Assembly (NCBI GenBank): GCA_012523405.1
Contig: JAAYIN010000055.1
Span: 1-41,140, forward strand
Origin: Clostridiales bacterium
Lineage (GTDB): Bacteria; Bacillota; Clostridia; Christensenellales; Aristaeellaceae
DNA length: 41,140 nucleotides
Reading direction: 5' to 3'
This document shows, one piece after another, positions 8,801 through 16,399 of the stretch. The position numbers and the translations under genes are program-made. How positions within the stretch are numbered: the stretch's first letter is position 1; each line of letters opens with the position of its first letter. The notes under the pieces are model-generated. The model was not told the origin of the DNA. It worked only from the letters and a program-made list of their open reading frames with translations, and did no database searches.

Positions 8801-9124
8801 GCCGTAGTAACCAAGCTGATCCTCAAGGCGCTCAAGCGCTTGACTGACTGCCATGCGCCGCCCTGCATTGGAAAGCGGCTCTCGGTCATCTTTGCCTGCG
8901 GCTTCCAGCACATGTTCGTAGAGCCTGGAGGGGCTGAGCACATTAATCGTAAAAAAACCATGCAAATGAAGCCTCTGCATGAGTTCACGTTCTGCTTGGA
9001 GGGTGAACTGCTCGGGCACAAGAAGTATGGTTGGTTCGTTTTGCTTAAATTTCACACCTATTTCATCCACAATATGCTGAAATAGGCGATGGGGTCTGGA
9101 CGTGATGATGCGTACACTGGACAT
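5810..9124 (-). CDS. addB: AddB-type helicase/nuclease subunit
   Basis: A 1104-residue protein that matches the AddB subunit of the AddAB recombination complex, which resects double-strand breaks. Usual length is about 1150. An iron-sulfur cluster is expected from one cysteine in SRLEQFADCPF (about residue 756) and three in CTYCDFRAIC (about 1063-1072). The C-terminal RecB-like nuclease is complete: GTFYHASL, GRIDRID, VIDYKSS (D915, K917) and LQLQLLLYL. The N-terminus reads RIITSRPHRLFQ, where related proteins carry a GxxGxGKT Walker A loop; that loop is missing here. AGGGAGG precedes the ATG. The partner addA is not on either side. The gene is divergent from mnmE. Confidence 0.9.
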   Translation of the reverse strand: MSSVRIITSRPHRLFQHIVDEIGVKFKQNEPTILLVPEQFTLQAERELMQRLHLHGFFTINVLSPSRLYEHVLEAAGKDDREPLSNAGRRMAVSQALERLEDQLGYYGSIAHRQGFVEKITALITDMKRGGMDPETLDEYAATLQSNAQKEKFADLSKIFAQYRTVLKDRFSDSEDQLEYVAGKLEQSKYLSDQHMYVYGFDTLPEHMMSLLCAAAPIAKSLTVALLCDDEPAADAELFLPIRQGIGRFTDMLLERGIKVARVILPKEELEHAAPIRHIDHMLFSFTPKQMPELQDHVFLFSGMTPFEEATTMTRHVLWLLSQGVDIERIAVLYPDTNGYEFAATAALTDSGIPFYTDQKLPATSHGLIRYLLSALHAIADGYRNQDVLSMIKSGYAPLTFEEGCELENYAYQYGINRQRWLVPFTKGKEEEQVRCEAFRLRLIEPLIRARADLVAARDTVSSMTAAFGLLTDIDAYETLKQEEEKLLENGLQVRANQNSQVWQAILALFDQLSRLGDGARIPLKHIASRLECGFSALSLAALPPATGMLHAGTLGHSLAEDVDAVFLLGLSDGILARDSQSLLTPEERAKAQTDTGCFLGLTDDSRALFAKLDIKRAMTLPKQRLFLSFAKTAPDGTALRPVALLNTLQTRIFSGLPQSPVSAEDLPLSSPQALAQLSLLLRAYQDGALINGLSDHWKGILHKLQQSPTTASTAMHLLRALDFDGSAQPLAPAQARALFGDEALSVSRLEQFADCPFKHFVSYGLRPEILREWKIDPIETGTFYHASLNNFSKLAKKNESFPHLSTEDITQMADEAIEPLIKELLTGPMGDGERSQARFELAKNAIRKAAVTITKQLASGSFTLYQTEASFGYEGGMPPIVLSLADGKEIMLRGRIDRIDRYDSADAVYLRVIDYKSSQQSLDAARTWWGLQLQLLLYLDVCVAAVPNSKPAGAFYFYVADPLIESKTDLAPIVEGKLREVFQLRGITLSDVEILNAADSGEVKWVLPSVHQKSGGILKTAKALDMDQFTSLLAHARSVATSLADDLFGGKNEILPTRNQDMVSCTYCDFRAICHFDANSPDAPLREVPKMNMDDLRRELSKP

Positions 9125-9212
9125 GTCAGAAACCTCCCTGCCAAAACTATGGCAAAAGCGTTAATATCATGATATCATAAACAGGCAAAACCGCAAAGGA
9201 GGAACAGCGGAT

Positions 9213-10562
9213 ATGTTGGATACCATTGTAGGAATCGCCACTGCGGCGGGCGAGGGCGGCATTGCGATTGTGAGGATCAGCGGAAAAAGTGCTGTATCGA
9301 TATTTGAGCAAGTCTTTATCCCTCGAAAGCAAAGGCCTCCATTCCAAAGCCACCGATTGATGGTGGGACGCGTGATGGATGGGGAGCAAATGATTGACGA
9401 GGCAATGGGCGTTGTGATGTACGCGCCGGAAACCTATACAAGAGAAGATGTATGCGAGATTCACACCCATGGCGGGAATATTGCCGCTACGCTGGTGCTT
9501 CGGCTTTTGGTGCGCCTTGGCGCAAGACCATCTGAAGCGGGTGAGTTCACGCGCCGTGCATTCATGAACGGGCGCATTGATCTCATGCAGGCGGAAGCGG
9601 TGATGGGCGTGATTTCTGCGCAGTCTGCTGCTGCGCTCAAGGCGGAGGAACGCCAGCTCACGGGCGGTCAGAGCGTGTTCATACGCAATGCGCAGGTGGA
9701 GCTGACAGGTCTGCTGTCAGGGCTTGAAGCGCATATTGACTACCCTGATGAAATAGATGAAGAAGAAGCCCTCAAGGGGCTTCGCACAGGGCTTTTGAAA
9801 CTCACGCAGACGCTTTCGTCTGCGATTGATGAACGCGGCGCACGCATTGTTCGCGAGGGATTGCATGTGGCGCTTTGCGGCAGACCCAATGCGGGCAAGA
9901 GCACGCTTTTCAATGCGTTGCTTGGCGAGGAACGCGCAATTGTCACCGATATCCCCGGCACAACACGTGATGTGCTGGAAGGTGCATTTTCGCTGGATGG
10001 CGTGCGGGTGCTCGTGCAGGATACCGCAGGGCTTCGAAAGAGCGATGACACGGTGGAGCGCATCGGCGTGGAGCGCGCGCATGCTGCACTGGAACAAGCG
10101 GATGTTGCGCTGGTGGTGGTGGACGGATCGACAAAGCTAGCGCAGGAAGAGCTTGAGCTGCTTTCGATGAATTTTTCCTGTCCCTGCGCAGTGCTGCTCA
10201 ATAAAGAGGACGCGGGGGAGGCGTTGAGCATAGCCGATGCCGAAAAACTGACTCCGCATCGTCCCATCTTCCGCATTTCAGCTAAAACCATGGAGGGGCT
10301 GGATGAGGTGCGTGACTATTTGCGCGGCTTCCTCAAAACGCCTCAGCAGCTGCTTTTGACCCATGAGCGCCATATGGCTGTCGCGGGTGAAGCGCTGTCC
10401 AAACTCCAGCAAGCGATGGAGATACTTGGGGCAGATCAGCCGCTAGATTTGGCGGCAGTAGACATGCATGAAGCGCTCTATCTGCTTGGCAGGATTACGG
10501 GCGAGAGCGTGGATGAAAAGCTGCTGGACGATATCTTCTCCAGATTCTGCGTGGGCAAATAA
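9213..10562 (+). CDS. mnmE: tRNA modification GTPase MnmE
   Basis: A 449-residue GTPase that with MnmG installs the (carboxymethyl)aminomethyl group on wobble uridine-34 of certain tRNAs. The order of domains is the normal one: an N-terminal tetrahydrofolate-binding domain starting DTIVGIATAAGEGGIAIVR, a helical domain, a G domain (GRPNAGKST at 223-231, DIPGTTRD, DTAGLR, NKED), and the C-terminal FCVGK whose cysteine is required in the family. AAGGAGG lies ten bases before ATG 9213. mnmG, which often follows, is absent; instead a nucleotidase gene converges on it with a gap of three bases. Confidence 0.97.
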   Translation: MLDTIVGIATAAGEGGIAIVRISGKSAVSIFEQVFIPRKQRPPFQSHRLMVGRVMDGEQMIDEAMGVVMYAPETYTREDVCEIHTHGGNIAATLVLRLLVRLGARPSEAGEFTRRAFMNGRIDLMQAEAVMGVISAQSAAALKAEERQLTGGQSVFIRNAQVELTGLLSGLEAHIDYPDEIDEEEALKGLRTGLLKLTQTLSSAIDERGARIVREGLHVALCGRPNAGKSTLFNALLGEERAIVTDIPGTTRDVLEGAFSLDGVRVLVQDTAGLRKSDDTVERIGVERAHAALEQADVALVVVDGSTKLAQEELELLSMNFSCPCAVLLNKEDAGEALSIADAEKLTPHRPIFRISAKTMEGLDEVRDYLRGFLKTPQQLLLTHERHMAVAGEALSKLQQAMEILGADQPLDLAAVDMHEALYLLGRITGESVDEKLLDDIFSRFCVGK

Positions 10563-10565
10563 GCC

Positions 10566-11147
10566 TTACATGCGGCTGAGTTCATCGGGGGTCAGGCTAA
10601 AGCTTGGCACAAACTCGCGCATGAACTCATGGACTTCAGGCAAATTGTTTTGATTGATGCTGTCTTGAATGGTGATCTTAGCCTGAGCAAATTCGCGGTT
10701 GCCCATTTTTTCCTCCTCAATGCATTTGAGGTAGGCACTGATGCGGTCAGCCGCTTTGACAAGCCGCCATTCATAGGTTTGCTCATCTGGCTGGATATAG
10801 GGCTTGAAATAGTCCTGCATATCATCCGGAAGCATATCAAGCAGCTGCTGCTTGGCATGCTCCTCAATTGCGTGATAAGCGTCGCTGATCGCGGGATTCT
10901 TATACTTGACGGGTGTTGGCAGATCGCCTGTGATCACTTCTCCTGCATCGTGGTAGATGGCAAGGGACAATACATGCTCGGGGTCAATATCGCGGTGATG
11001 GCGCGTCTTGCCAAGCACGGCTAGACCATGGGCGATAAAAGCAGTCTGCATGCTGTGCTCCATATCGTTTTCAGGGATTGTATTGCGCATCAAACCCCAG
11101 CGCTTGATGAGCTTTAATCGATCTAAATAAGCAAAAAAATGATTCAT
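10566..11147 (-). CDS. HD-domain 5'-deoxynucleotidase, YfbR-like
   Basis: A 193-residue HD-domain phosphohydrolase that resembles Escherichia coli YfbR, which removes phosphate from deoxyribonucleoside 5'-monophosphates. The resemblance extends over the whole chain: HFFAYLDRLKLIKRWGLMRN, the metal-binding EHS and YHDAGE motifs, TGDLPTPVKY, AYLKCIEEE and the C-terminal FVPSFSLTPDELS. The frame extends upstream to 11171, but AGGAGG lies inside that extension, six bases before ATG 11147, which is therefore taken as the start. The stop lies three bases from the mnmE stop and no terminator separates the two genes. Confidence 0.92.
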   Translation of the reverse strand: MNHFFAYLDRLKLIKRWGLMRNTIPENDMEHSMQTAFIAHGLAVLGKTRHHRDIDPEHVLSLAIYHDAGEVITGDLPTPVKYKNPAISDAYHAIEEHAKQQLLDMLPDDMQDYFKPYIQPDEQTYEWRLVKAADRISAYLKCIEEEKMGNREFAQAKITIQDSINQNNLPEVHEFMREFVPSFSLTPDELSRM

Positions 11148-11216
11148 ACTGATCCTCCTAACTGCGGACACATTTTAATAAAAATATCATACACGAAACG
11201 AACCCTAATTACCAGC

Positions 11217-11249
11217 AAAAAGCGCGGGGAACAATTCCACGCGCTTTTT
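11217..11249 (-). terminator. Terminator, probably of the Gfo/Idh/MocA gene
   Basis: The arms aaaaagcgcgggga and tccacgcgcttttt (14 positions, one mismatch, five-base loop) have T-runs on both strands. The only gene reading into it is the oxidoreductase on the minus strand, about 195 bases upstream. Confidence 0.8.
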
Positions 11250-11362
11250 ATATGGGGTATGGGGGAATAATATAGACGGCGCAACCCGCCCCCTTGCTCG
11301 CCCCCAAACCCATGATGAGCGGCATATGATACCGATTAAGCCAATACATTGCTGGCTATATA

Positions 11363-11427
11363 GCACCCCATGCACGCATTGCCCGTGCAAAGCATGGGTC
11401 AAGGGGACTTGTTCCCTTGCGGGGTGC
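11363..11427. repeat. Branched inverted-repeat element
   Basis: An outer stem gcacccc (11363-11369) / ggggtgc (11421-11427) encloses two hairpins. One uses atgc and gcacg against cgtgc and gcat (11370-11395). The other is caaggggac / gttcccttg (11400-11419). The shape recalls extragenic palindromic repeats. It sits 17 bases beyond the oxidoreductase stop. Whether it recurs elsewhere in the genome cannot be seen here. Confidence 0.5.
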
Positions 11428-11443
11428 AGGGGCAGCGTTCCTG

Positions 11444-12538
11444 CTAAAAGAAGATGGGCTTTCCAGTCTTTCCGCTTTCGTAAATCGCCTCAAGAATCTG
11501 CGTGACAACGTATGCCTGATCGGGCTTGGTCACCAGATCGCCCTCGCCGCGTACGTAGTTGACCCAGCTTTGCGCTTCCGCTACGCCTGGATCGCCGCTT
11601 GTGCCTGAATAGTAAGCGACGGCGCTCGCGCCTAGATCGGGGGTCAATTCATAGGTTTTGGCATAGCGCTCGCCGTTGATGCGAAGGGGCTTGTCCTTGG
11701 GTCCGAGCATGTCTGCACCGGCTTCCGTGCCGCATAGGATGGTCTTTGCCTCGTCCACAAGCAGCGTGTTAAGTGCCCAGCTGCTTTCAAGGAACACGGT
11801 TGCGCCATTCTTCATGCGGACAAAACCAAATGCGCTGTCCTCCACTGTGAATTCCTTGGGATCCCAGCTGCCAAAGATGTTGGCGGAGTTTTCGCGGTCA
11901 CCAAGCTTGCGATAGACTGTGCCAACGACCATCTCCGGTTCGTAGTTGTCCATGCACCAGAGGGTGAGGTCAAGCGCGTGGGTGCCGATATCGATCAGCG
12001 GACCGCCGCCCTGTTTCTCCTCATCCAGAAATACGCCCCATGTGGGAACTGCACGGCGGCGAACGGCTTGTGCGCGAGCATAGTATACCTCGCCAAGGTC
12101 GCCGTTTTCACAGCATTCTTTGAGGTAGAGGCACTCGGGACGGAAGCGGTTTTGATAGCCGATGGAGAGCTTGCGCCCTGTTTCCTTTTGGCAGTCAATC
12201 ATCTTCTTGGCTTCAATGGAGCTGATCGCCATGGGCTTTTCACACATAACATCCTTGCCTGCACGCATTGCAGCGCAGGAGATTTCGCTATGGCTGATGT
12301 TTGGTGTCAATACATGTACGACCATGACATCGGGATTTTGAAGTAGCTCACAGTAGTCCTCATACACCTTTGCATCCGCTGCGCCAAAGGCTTTAGCGGC
12401 TGATTGCGCGCGCTCGGGGATGATGTCGCAAAAAGCAACCATCTCCACGCCTTCTATCTTGGATAGAGCGGGCATGTGTTTTCCATTTGCGATACCGCCG
12501 CAGCCAACGATTCCGATTTTTATGATCTGTTTGTCCAT
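11444..12538 (-). CDS. Gfo/Idh/MocA-family oxidoreductase
   Basis: A 364-residue NAD(P)-dependent dehydrogenase of the glucose-fructose oxidoreductase / inositol dehydrogenase family. The Rossmann fold starts at IGIVGCGGIANGKHMPAL (residues 8-25), the signature CEKPMA holds the catalytic lysine at about residue 97, and GGGPLIDIGTHALDL supplies the substrate-binding aspartate and histidine. AGGAGG lies eight bases before the ATG. The family acts on sugars, inositols and related compounds; the substrate cannot be deduced because no sugar-catabolism genes are adjacent. It has its own promoter and is divergent from the MATE gene. Confidence 0.92.
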   Translation of the reverse strand: MDKQIIKIGIVGCGGIANGKHMPALSKIEGVEMVAFCDIIPERAQSAAKAFGAADAKVYEDYCELLQNPDVMVVHVLTPNISHSEISCAAMRAGKDVMCEKPMAISSIEAKKMIDCQKETGRKLSIGYQNRFRPECLYLKECCENGDLGEVYYARAQAVRRRAVPTWGVFLDEEKQGGGPLIDIGTHALDLTLWCMDNYEPEMVVGTVYRKLGDRENSANIFGSWDPKEFTVEDSAFGFVRMKNGATVFLESSWALNTLLVDEAKTILCGTEAGADMLGPKDKPLRINGERYAKTYELTPDLGASAVAYYSGTSGDPGVAEAQSWVNYVRGEGDLVTKPDQAYVVTQILEAIYESGKTGKPIFF

Positions 12539-12591
12539 TTAGATATCCTCCTAGGTGAAGCGGTAATGAGCCGCTTATATGATGTAATGAC

Positions 12592-12620
12592 ATTATACGA
12601 CAGGTGCTTGCATTACGCAA
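12592..12620 (-). promoter_or_regulatory. Promoter of the Gfo/Idh/MocA gene
   Basis: On the minus strand TTGCGT (12615-12620) and TATAAT (12592-12597) are 17 bases apart. A short inverted repeat, aagcggt/gccgctt, lies between the start of transcription and the ribosome-binding site. Confidence 0.65.
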
Positions 12621-12762
12621 TGAGAAAATTCTTGATAAGCCTTGATTTACAAGCGTTACAGAACAATATGAGGCGCGCAATGCCTTGAATTGCAAACGAT
12701 TGCACAGATTGCAAGAGAAAAAATGATATTCGCTATGCAGACGCAAAAAGAGGTATTGATGG

Positions 12763-12790
12763 TTGACATTTTATCGATCGCTGATAAAAT
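12763..12790 (+). promoter_or_regulatory. Promoter of the MATE-GNAT unit
   Basis: A perfect TTGACA (12763-12768) is followed after 16 bases by TAAAAT (12785-12790). It lies inside the upstream extension of the MATE reading frame, which argues that translation starts downstream, at 12852. Confidence 0.75.
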
Positions 12791-12851
12791 GGGAATATTC
12801 GGAGTCAAGGGTCGCTTAGTCGTATGCCCTATGACTCCAACGGAGGTTCTG

Positions 12852-14210
12852 ATGCGAAAGCAAATCGGTTTCACACAAGGAAAAATCCTATCACCCTTAC
12901 TGCAATTTGCGTTCCCAGTATTGGTAGCGTTGATTTTACAAACCATGTATGGTGCAGTCGACCTGCTGGTGATCGGTCAATTCTGCGGAGCAGCAGATGT
13001 TTCAGCTGTTTCCACAGGCAGCCAAATCCTTCAGATGGTTACAGTGCTTGTGACTGGGCTTGCCATGGGTACAACGGTTTTGCTTGGGCAAAAGCTAGGT
13101 CAGGGCGATGAGGAGGGTGCGGGCGATACGATCGGCACATCGATCGTGCTCTTTGGCATTGTGGGCGTTATCATTACCATCATTCTGGTGGTGTTTGCCA
13201 AGACATTTGCCATTTGGACGCATGCGCCGAGTGAGGCGCTGGCGGCGACAACGGACTATGTGCGCATCTGCGGCGGCGGCGCGTTATTCATTGTGGCGTA
13301 CAATGTGCTGGGCAGCGTGTTTCGCGGAATTGGAGACTCCAAAACGCCGCTGATCGCCGTTGCGATTGCATGCGTTGTCAATATCGTTCTTGATCTGCTC
13401 TTTGTGGCGGTCTTTGGGATGGGCGTTGCAGGGGTTGCGCTGGCAACAGCGCTAGCACAGCTCATCAGCGTGATTTTGTCCGTGGTGATTATCCGCAAAC
13501 GCGGTCTGCCCTTTGCGCTGCATCAAAAGCAGATTCGCATTCAAAAGCCCGTCATGCTTAAAACACTCAGATTAGGTGCGCCGGTTGCATTTCAGGACTT
13601 TCTTGTTAGCTGTTCATTTATGGTCATCATTGCAATCGTCAATGTGCTTGGTGTTGTGCCCTCAGCCGGCGTTGGTGTGGCGGAGCGCTTGTGTGGGTTT
13701 ATTATGCTCATCCCATCGGCTTTCATGCAGTCCATCAGCGCATTCGTTGCGCAAAACATCGGCGCGGACGAACCGCTCCGTGCCAAGCGTGCGATGCAGT
13801 ACGGCATGATCACATCCTTTGTGATAGGGCTGATGCTTGCGTACGTGGGGTATTTCCATGGAGAGCTGCTTGCATCAATCTTTGCGCGTGACGGGGCGGT
13901 CATTGTGCAGGCGGCCGATTATCTAAAGGCGTACTCGATTGATACGCTGCTGGTGTCCTTCCTATTTTGCTTCATCGGTTATTTCAATGGCTGCGGGGAG
14001 ACCAACTTCGTGATGGTGCAGGGCATTGCAGGTGCATTTGGCGTGCGCATTCCAGTATCTTATCTCATGAGCCGTTTGCCCCAGACCTCGCTGTTTTTAA
14101 TCGGTCTTGCAACGCCTTGCTCAACGCTGGTGCAGATCATACTATGCATTGTGTGGATGGTGCGGATGGAAAAAAGAAGTCAAAAGAAAGATGTGACGCA
14201 GCTTGCCTAA
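12852..14210 (+). CDS. MATE-family multidrug/Na+ antiporter
   Basis: A 452-residue membrane protein with about twelve hydrophobic helices, the MATE arrangement of two six-helix halves. Family features include FAFPVLVALILQTMYGAVDLLVIGQF near the N-terminus, MGTTVLLGQKLGQGD, and GVAGVALATALAQ closing the first half. MATE proteins export cationic drugs or metabolites in exchange for Na+ or H+. The frame is open from 12690, but a strong promoter lies at 12763-12790 and GGAGG at 12842-12846 sits five bases before ATG 12852, which was chosen. The stop overlaps the start of the acetyltransferase gene, so the two are co-translated. The substrate is unknown. Confidence 0.93.
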   Translation: MRKQIGFTQGKILSPLLQFAFPVLVALILQTMYGAVDLLVIGQFCGAADVSAVSTGSQILQMVTVLVTGLAMGTTVLLGQKLGQGDEEGAGDTIGTSIVLFGIVGVIITIILVVFAKTFAIWTHAPSEALAATTDYVRICGGGALFIVAYNVLGSVFRGIGDSKTPLIAVAIACVVNIVLDLLFVAVFGMGVAGVALATALAQLISVILSVVIIRKRGLPFALHQKQIRIQKPVMLKTLRLGAPVAFQDFLVSCSFMVIIAIVNVLGVVPSAGVGVAERLCGFIMLIPSAFMQSISAFVAQNIGADEPLRAKRAMQYGMITSFVIGLMLAYVGYFHGELLASIFARDGAVIVQAADYLKAYSIDTLLVSFLFCFIGYFNGCGETNFVMVQGIAGAFGVRIPVSYLMSRLPQTSLFLIGLATPCSTLVQIILCIVWMVRMEKRSQKKDVTQLA

Positions 14211-14694
14211 TCAATCCATTCGTTTGGCAGTGGAGGATGACAAAAGCCTTGTGATGAATCTGTACCGTGCATGCAGCGCGGCAGATCCGTCAGCGGGTTG
14301 GAACGAGTATTATCCCAATGATGAAATTCTGATGGAAGACATTGGGGAACAATCCCTCTTCCTATATGAAGCGGAAAAAGAATTGATCGGCGTTTTTACC
14401 CTTCATGCGACGGACGAAATAGAAAAAATGGATTTAGCGTATCAATATCAAAACAATCCATGCATCATCAGCCGTTTGTGCATTTCGCCAAGCATGCAGG
14501 GGCGAGGGTTTGGCAAGACACTGCTGGATGCAGCGGAAAATCAAGCCCAAGCGCAGGGTCATGGATGCATTCACCTGCTCTGTGATGAGCTGAACCTCAA
14601 AGCCAATAGGCTATACCAAATGGCGGGGTATGCGCATGTTTGTAAAGTAGCATTGTATGGGAATCGGTACAACGTGCTTGAAAAGTCTTTGTGA
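14203..14694 (+). CDS. GNAT-family N-acetyltransferase
   Basis: A 163-residue acetyl-CoA-dependent acyltransferase. The fold is complete: IRLAVEDDKSLVMNLYRAC is the first strand and helix, ISRLCISPSMQGRGFGKTLLDAAE holds the pyrophosphate-binding Q/RxxGxG/A loop (QGRGFG), and NLKANRLYQMAGYAHV is the C-terminal part. The start is taken as TTG 14203, which overlaps the MATE stop by eight bases. A GTG at 14230 is a later alternative but would cut the first strand. No strong ribosome-binding site is visible, consistent with translational coupling. Its link to the transporter could be modification of the exported compound, but that is inference. Confidence 0.85.
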   Translation: MPNQSIRLAVEDDKSLVMNLYRACSAADPSAGWNEYYPNDEILMEDIGEQSLFLYEAEKELIGVFTLHATDEIEKMDLAYQYQNNPCIISRLCISPSMQGRGFGKTLLDAAENQAQAQGHGCIHLLCDELNLKANRLYQMAGYAHVCKVALYGNRYNVLEKSL

Positions 14695-14838
14695 GCTAAT
14701 GAGCGCAATTTATGTTTACATACCGCTAAGGATATGGTTTTTTGCATGAAAAAGTAAGCACTTACATGCACCTTTGAATATTGGATGGAATCGTTGCCAA
14801 ATCCAACAAATACATAGCCTTTTGAAGCGAATTGTCTT

Positions 14839-14867
14839 TTGACTTTCCATATTCGCAATGTTATAAT
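14839..14867 (+). promoter_or_regulatory. Promoter of the decarboxylase beta/gamma operon
   Basis: TTGACT (14839-14844) and a perfect TATAAT (14862-14867) are 17 bases apart. The leader to GTG 14921 is about 45 bases. Confidence 0.75.
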
Positions 14868-14920
14868 GCTACGAAGACCATAATGGTAAATTTCTGCATA
14901 GGATGTTAGGAGGAAACAAA

Positions 14921-16135
14921 GTGGACATAGGGGCAATACTTAAGGAGCTTTTTTCCGGTGTTCTCTATATGGGAACGGTGGATGGCCTAAAGACACTTAT
15001 CATGTTCATCATCTCGGGCGTACTCATTTATCTAGCAATCAAAAAGGATTATGAACCGGCATTACTGCTTCCCATCGGCTTTGGTGCAATACTTGCAAAC
15101 CTGCCGCCGGTTATTGATGCGGTTACAGGAAACCCGGCCGCTAGCGTACTTGGCACAGAAGGCTTCTTGACAGTACTTTTTAATTCCGGTATCAAAAATG
15201 AACTCTTCCCGATTTTGATATTCATCGCAGTTGGTGCAATGATCGACTTCTCCCCGCTGCTCAAGGATCCTTCCATGATCTTCTTTGGCGCAGCAGCACA
15301 GTTTGGTATCTTTGCTACCTTCCTGCTCTCACTTGTTTTGATCCCGATCGTTCTTCCTGCAACCGCAGGTGATCAGGACTTAATCCTCCGCTTGGCATCC
15401 GCAATCGGTATTATCGGCGCGGCAGATGGACCAACGACGCTGTATGTCGCCAACCACTTTAACTTAGTGGATTACATGGCGCCTATCAGCGTTGCAGCGT
15501 ATAGCTACATGTCGCTTGTGCCAGTCATCCAGCCTCCGGTTATCCGCGCACTGACCACCAAGCAAGAGCGTATGATCCGCATGGACTATAATGAGGAGCG
15601 CTCCTCCAAGCTAGCACTCATCATGTTCCCGATCGTGGTTACGATTGTGGCAGGTATCATCGTGCCCATGAGCGCACCGCTGGTTGGCAGCTTGATGTTT
15701 GGTAATCTCATTCGTGAGTGCGGCGTTCTTGAGCGCCTCAGCAAGACCGCGCAAAACGAGCTTGCAAACCTAGTTACCATCCTCCTTGGTATCACCATTG
15801 GTTCTACCATGGTTGCACAGAACTTCCTGCGCATTGACACATTGCTAATCATGGGTCTTGGACTGTTCGCATTTGTGTTTGATACCGCAGGCGGCGTGCT
15901 GTTCGCAAAATTCCTCAACCTCTTCCGCAAGAACAAAGTCAATCCGATGATCGGCGCAGCGGGCATTTCCGCATTCCCCATGAGCGCTCGCGTCATTCAG
16001 AAAATGGCCAAGGACGAAGATCCCTACAACTTCATCTTGATGCAGGCTATCAGCGCAAACGTATCAGGTCAGCTGGGCTCGATTGTTGCCGGCGGTATGG
16101 TCATTACGCTGGTCAGCATGATGCTTGGCATGTAA
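14921..16135 (+). CDS. oadB: Na+-translocating decarboxylase beta subunit
   Basis: A 404-residue polytopic membrane protein of the family that includes OadB, MmdB and GcdB. This subunit decarboxylates the carboxybiotin delivered by the alpha subunit and couples this to export of Na+. Recognisable stretches include LLPIGFGAILANLP, IFIAVGAMIDFSPLL, IGIIGAADGPT (the region with the aspartate implicated in Na+ binding), AAYSYMSLVPVIQPP and FDTAGGVLFAK. An ATG at 14903 is in frame, but AGGAGG (14908-14913) would lie inside the protein; GTG 14921, seven bases after it, is the start. The substrate of the complex (oxaloacetate, methylmalonyl-CoA or glutaconyl-CoA) cannot be told without the alpha subunit. 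Confidence 0.93.
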   Translation: MDIGAILKELFSGVLYMGTVDGLKTLIMFIISGVLIYLAIKKDYEPALLLPIGFGAILANLPPVIDAVTGNPAASVLGTEGFLTVLFNSGIKNELFPILIFIAVGAMIDFSPLLKDPSMIFFGAAAQFGIFATFLLSLVLIPIVLPATAGDQDLILRLASAIGIIGAADGPTTLYVANHFNLVDYMAPISVAAYSYMSLVPVIQPPVIRALTTKQERMIRMDYNEERSSKLALIMFPIVVTIVAGIIVPMSAPLVGSLMFGNLIRECGVLERLSKTAQNELANLVTILLGITIGSTMVAQNFLRIDTLLIMGLGLFAFVFDTAGGVLFAKFLNLFRKNKVNPMIGAAGISAFPMSARVIQKMAKDEDPYNFILMQAISANVSGQLGSIVAGGMVITLVSMMLGM

Positions 16136-16175
16136 CTGAATTCTACTTTTGATGATTGAATAGTGAGGGATAATC

Positions 16176-16388
16176 ATGATGAAATGGTTTTTCACGTTAA
16201 GTGATGCAATTACTGAAACTGTGGCACCGGTTGCAGCAGAGGAAGTAATGGATTTGACAACCCTGCCCTTGATGACAAAGGGTCTTATTACAACAGTTAT
16301 TGGTCTGCTCGGCGTTTTTCTGGTGCTGACATTGTTCTTTGTCACCATCAAGCTGATGCAAAGGATCAAGACAAAGGACGCAAAGTAA
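16176..16388 (+). CDS. oadG: OadG-like decarboxylase gamma subunit
   Basis: A 70-residue protein with a single transmembrane helix (about residues 37-58, TTVIGLLGVFLVLTLFFVTI) and a short basic cytoplasmic end rich in lysine. This is the form of the gamma subunit that anchors the alpha subunit to the membrane and stabilises the complex. The alanine/proline linker and zinc-binding C-terminus of the classical oxaloacetate decarboxylase gamma subunit are absent or very short. Two adjacent ATGs exist (16176, 16179); GAGG lies seven bases before the first. It is 40 bases downstream of oadB. Assigned mostly from size, topology and position. Confidence 0.75.
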   Translation: MMKWFFTLSDAITETVAPVAAEEVMDLTTLPLMTKGLITTVIGLLGVFLVLTLFFVTIKLMQRIKTKDAK

Positions 16389-16399
16389 GGAGCTATGTT

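Noticed and set aside
9740-10291. 183-codon minus-strand open frame inside mnmE
   Set aside because: Low-complexity serine-rich antisense reading of a well-identified gene.
12690-12851. N-terminal extension of the MATE protein
   Set aside because: A TTGACA/TAAAAT promoter lies within it and the ribosome-binding site fits ATG 12852.
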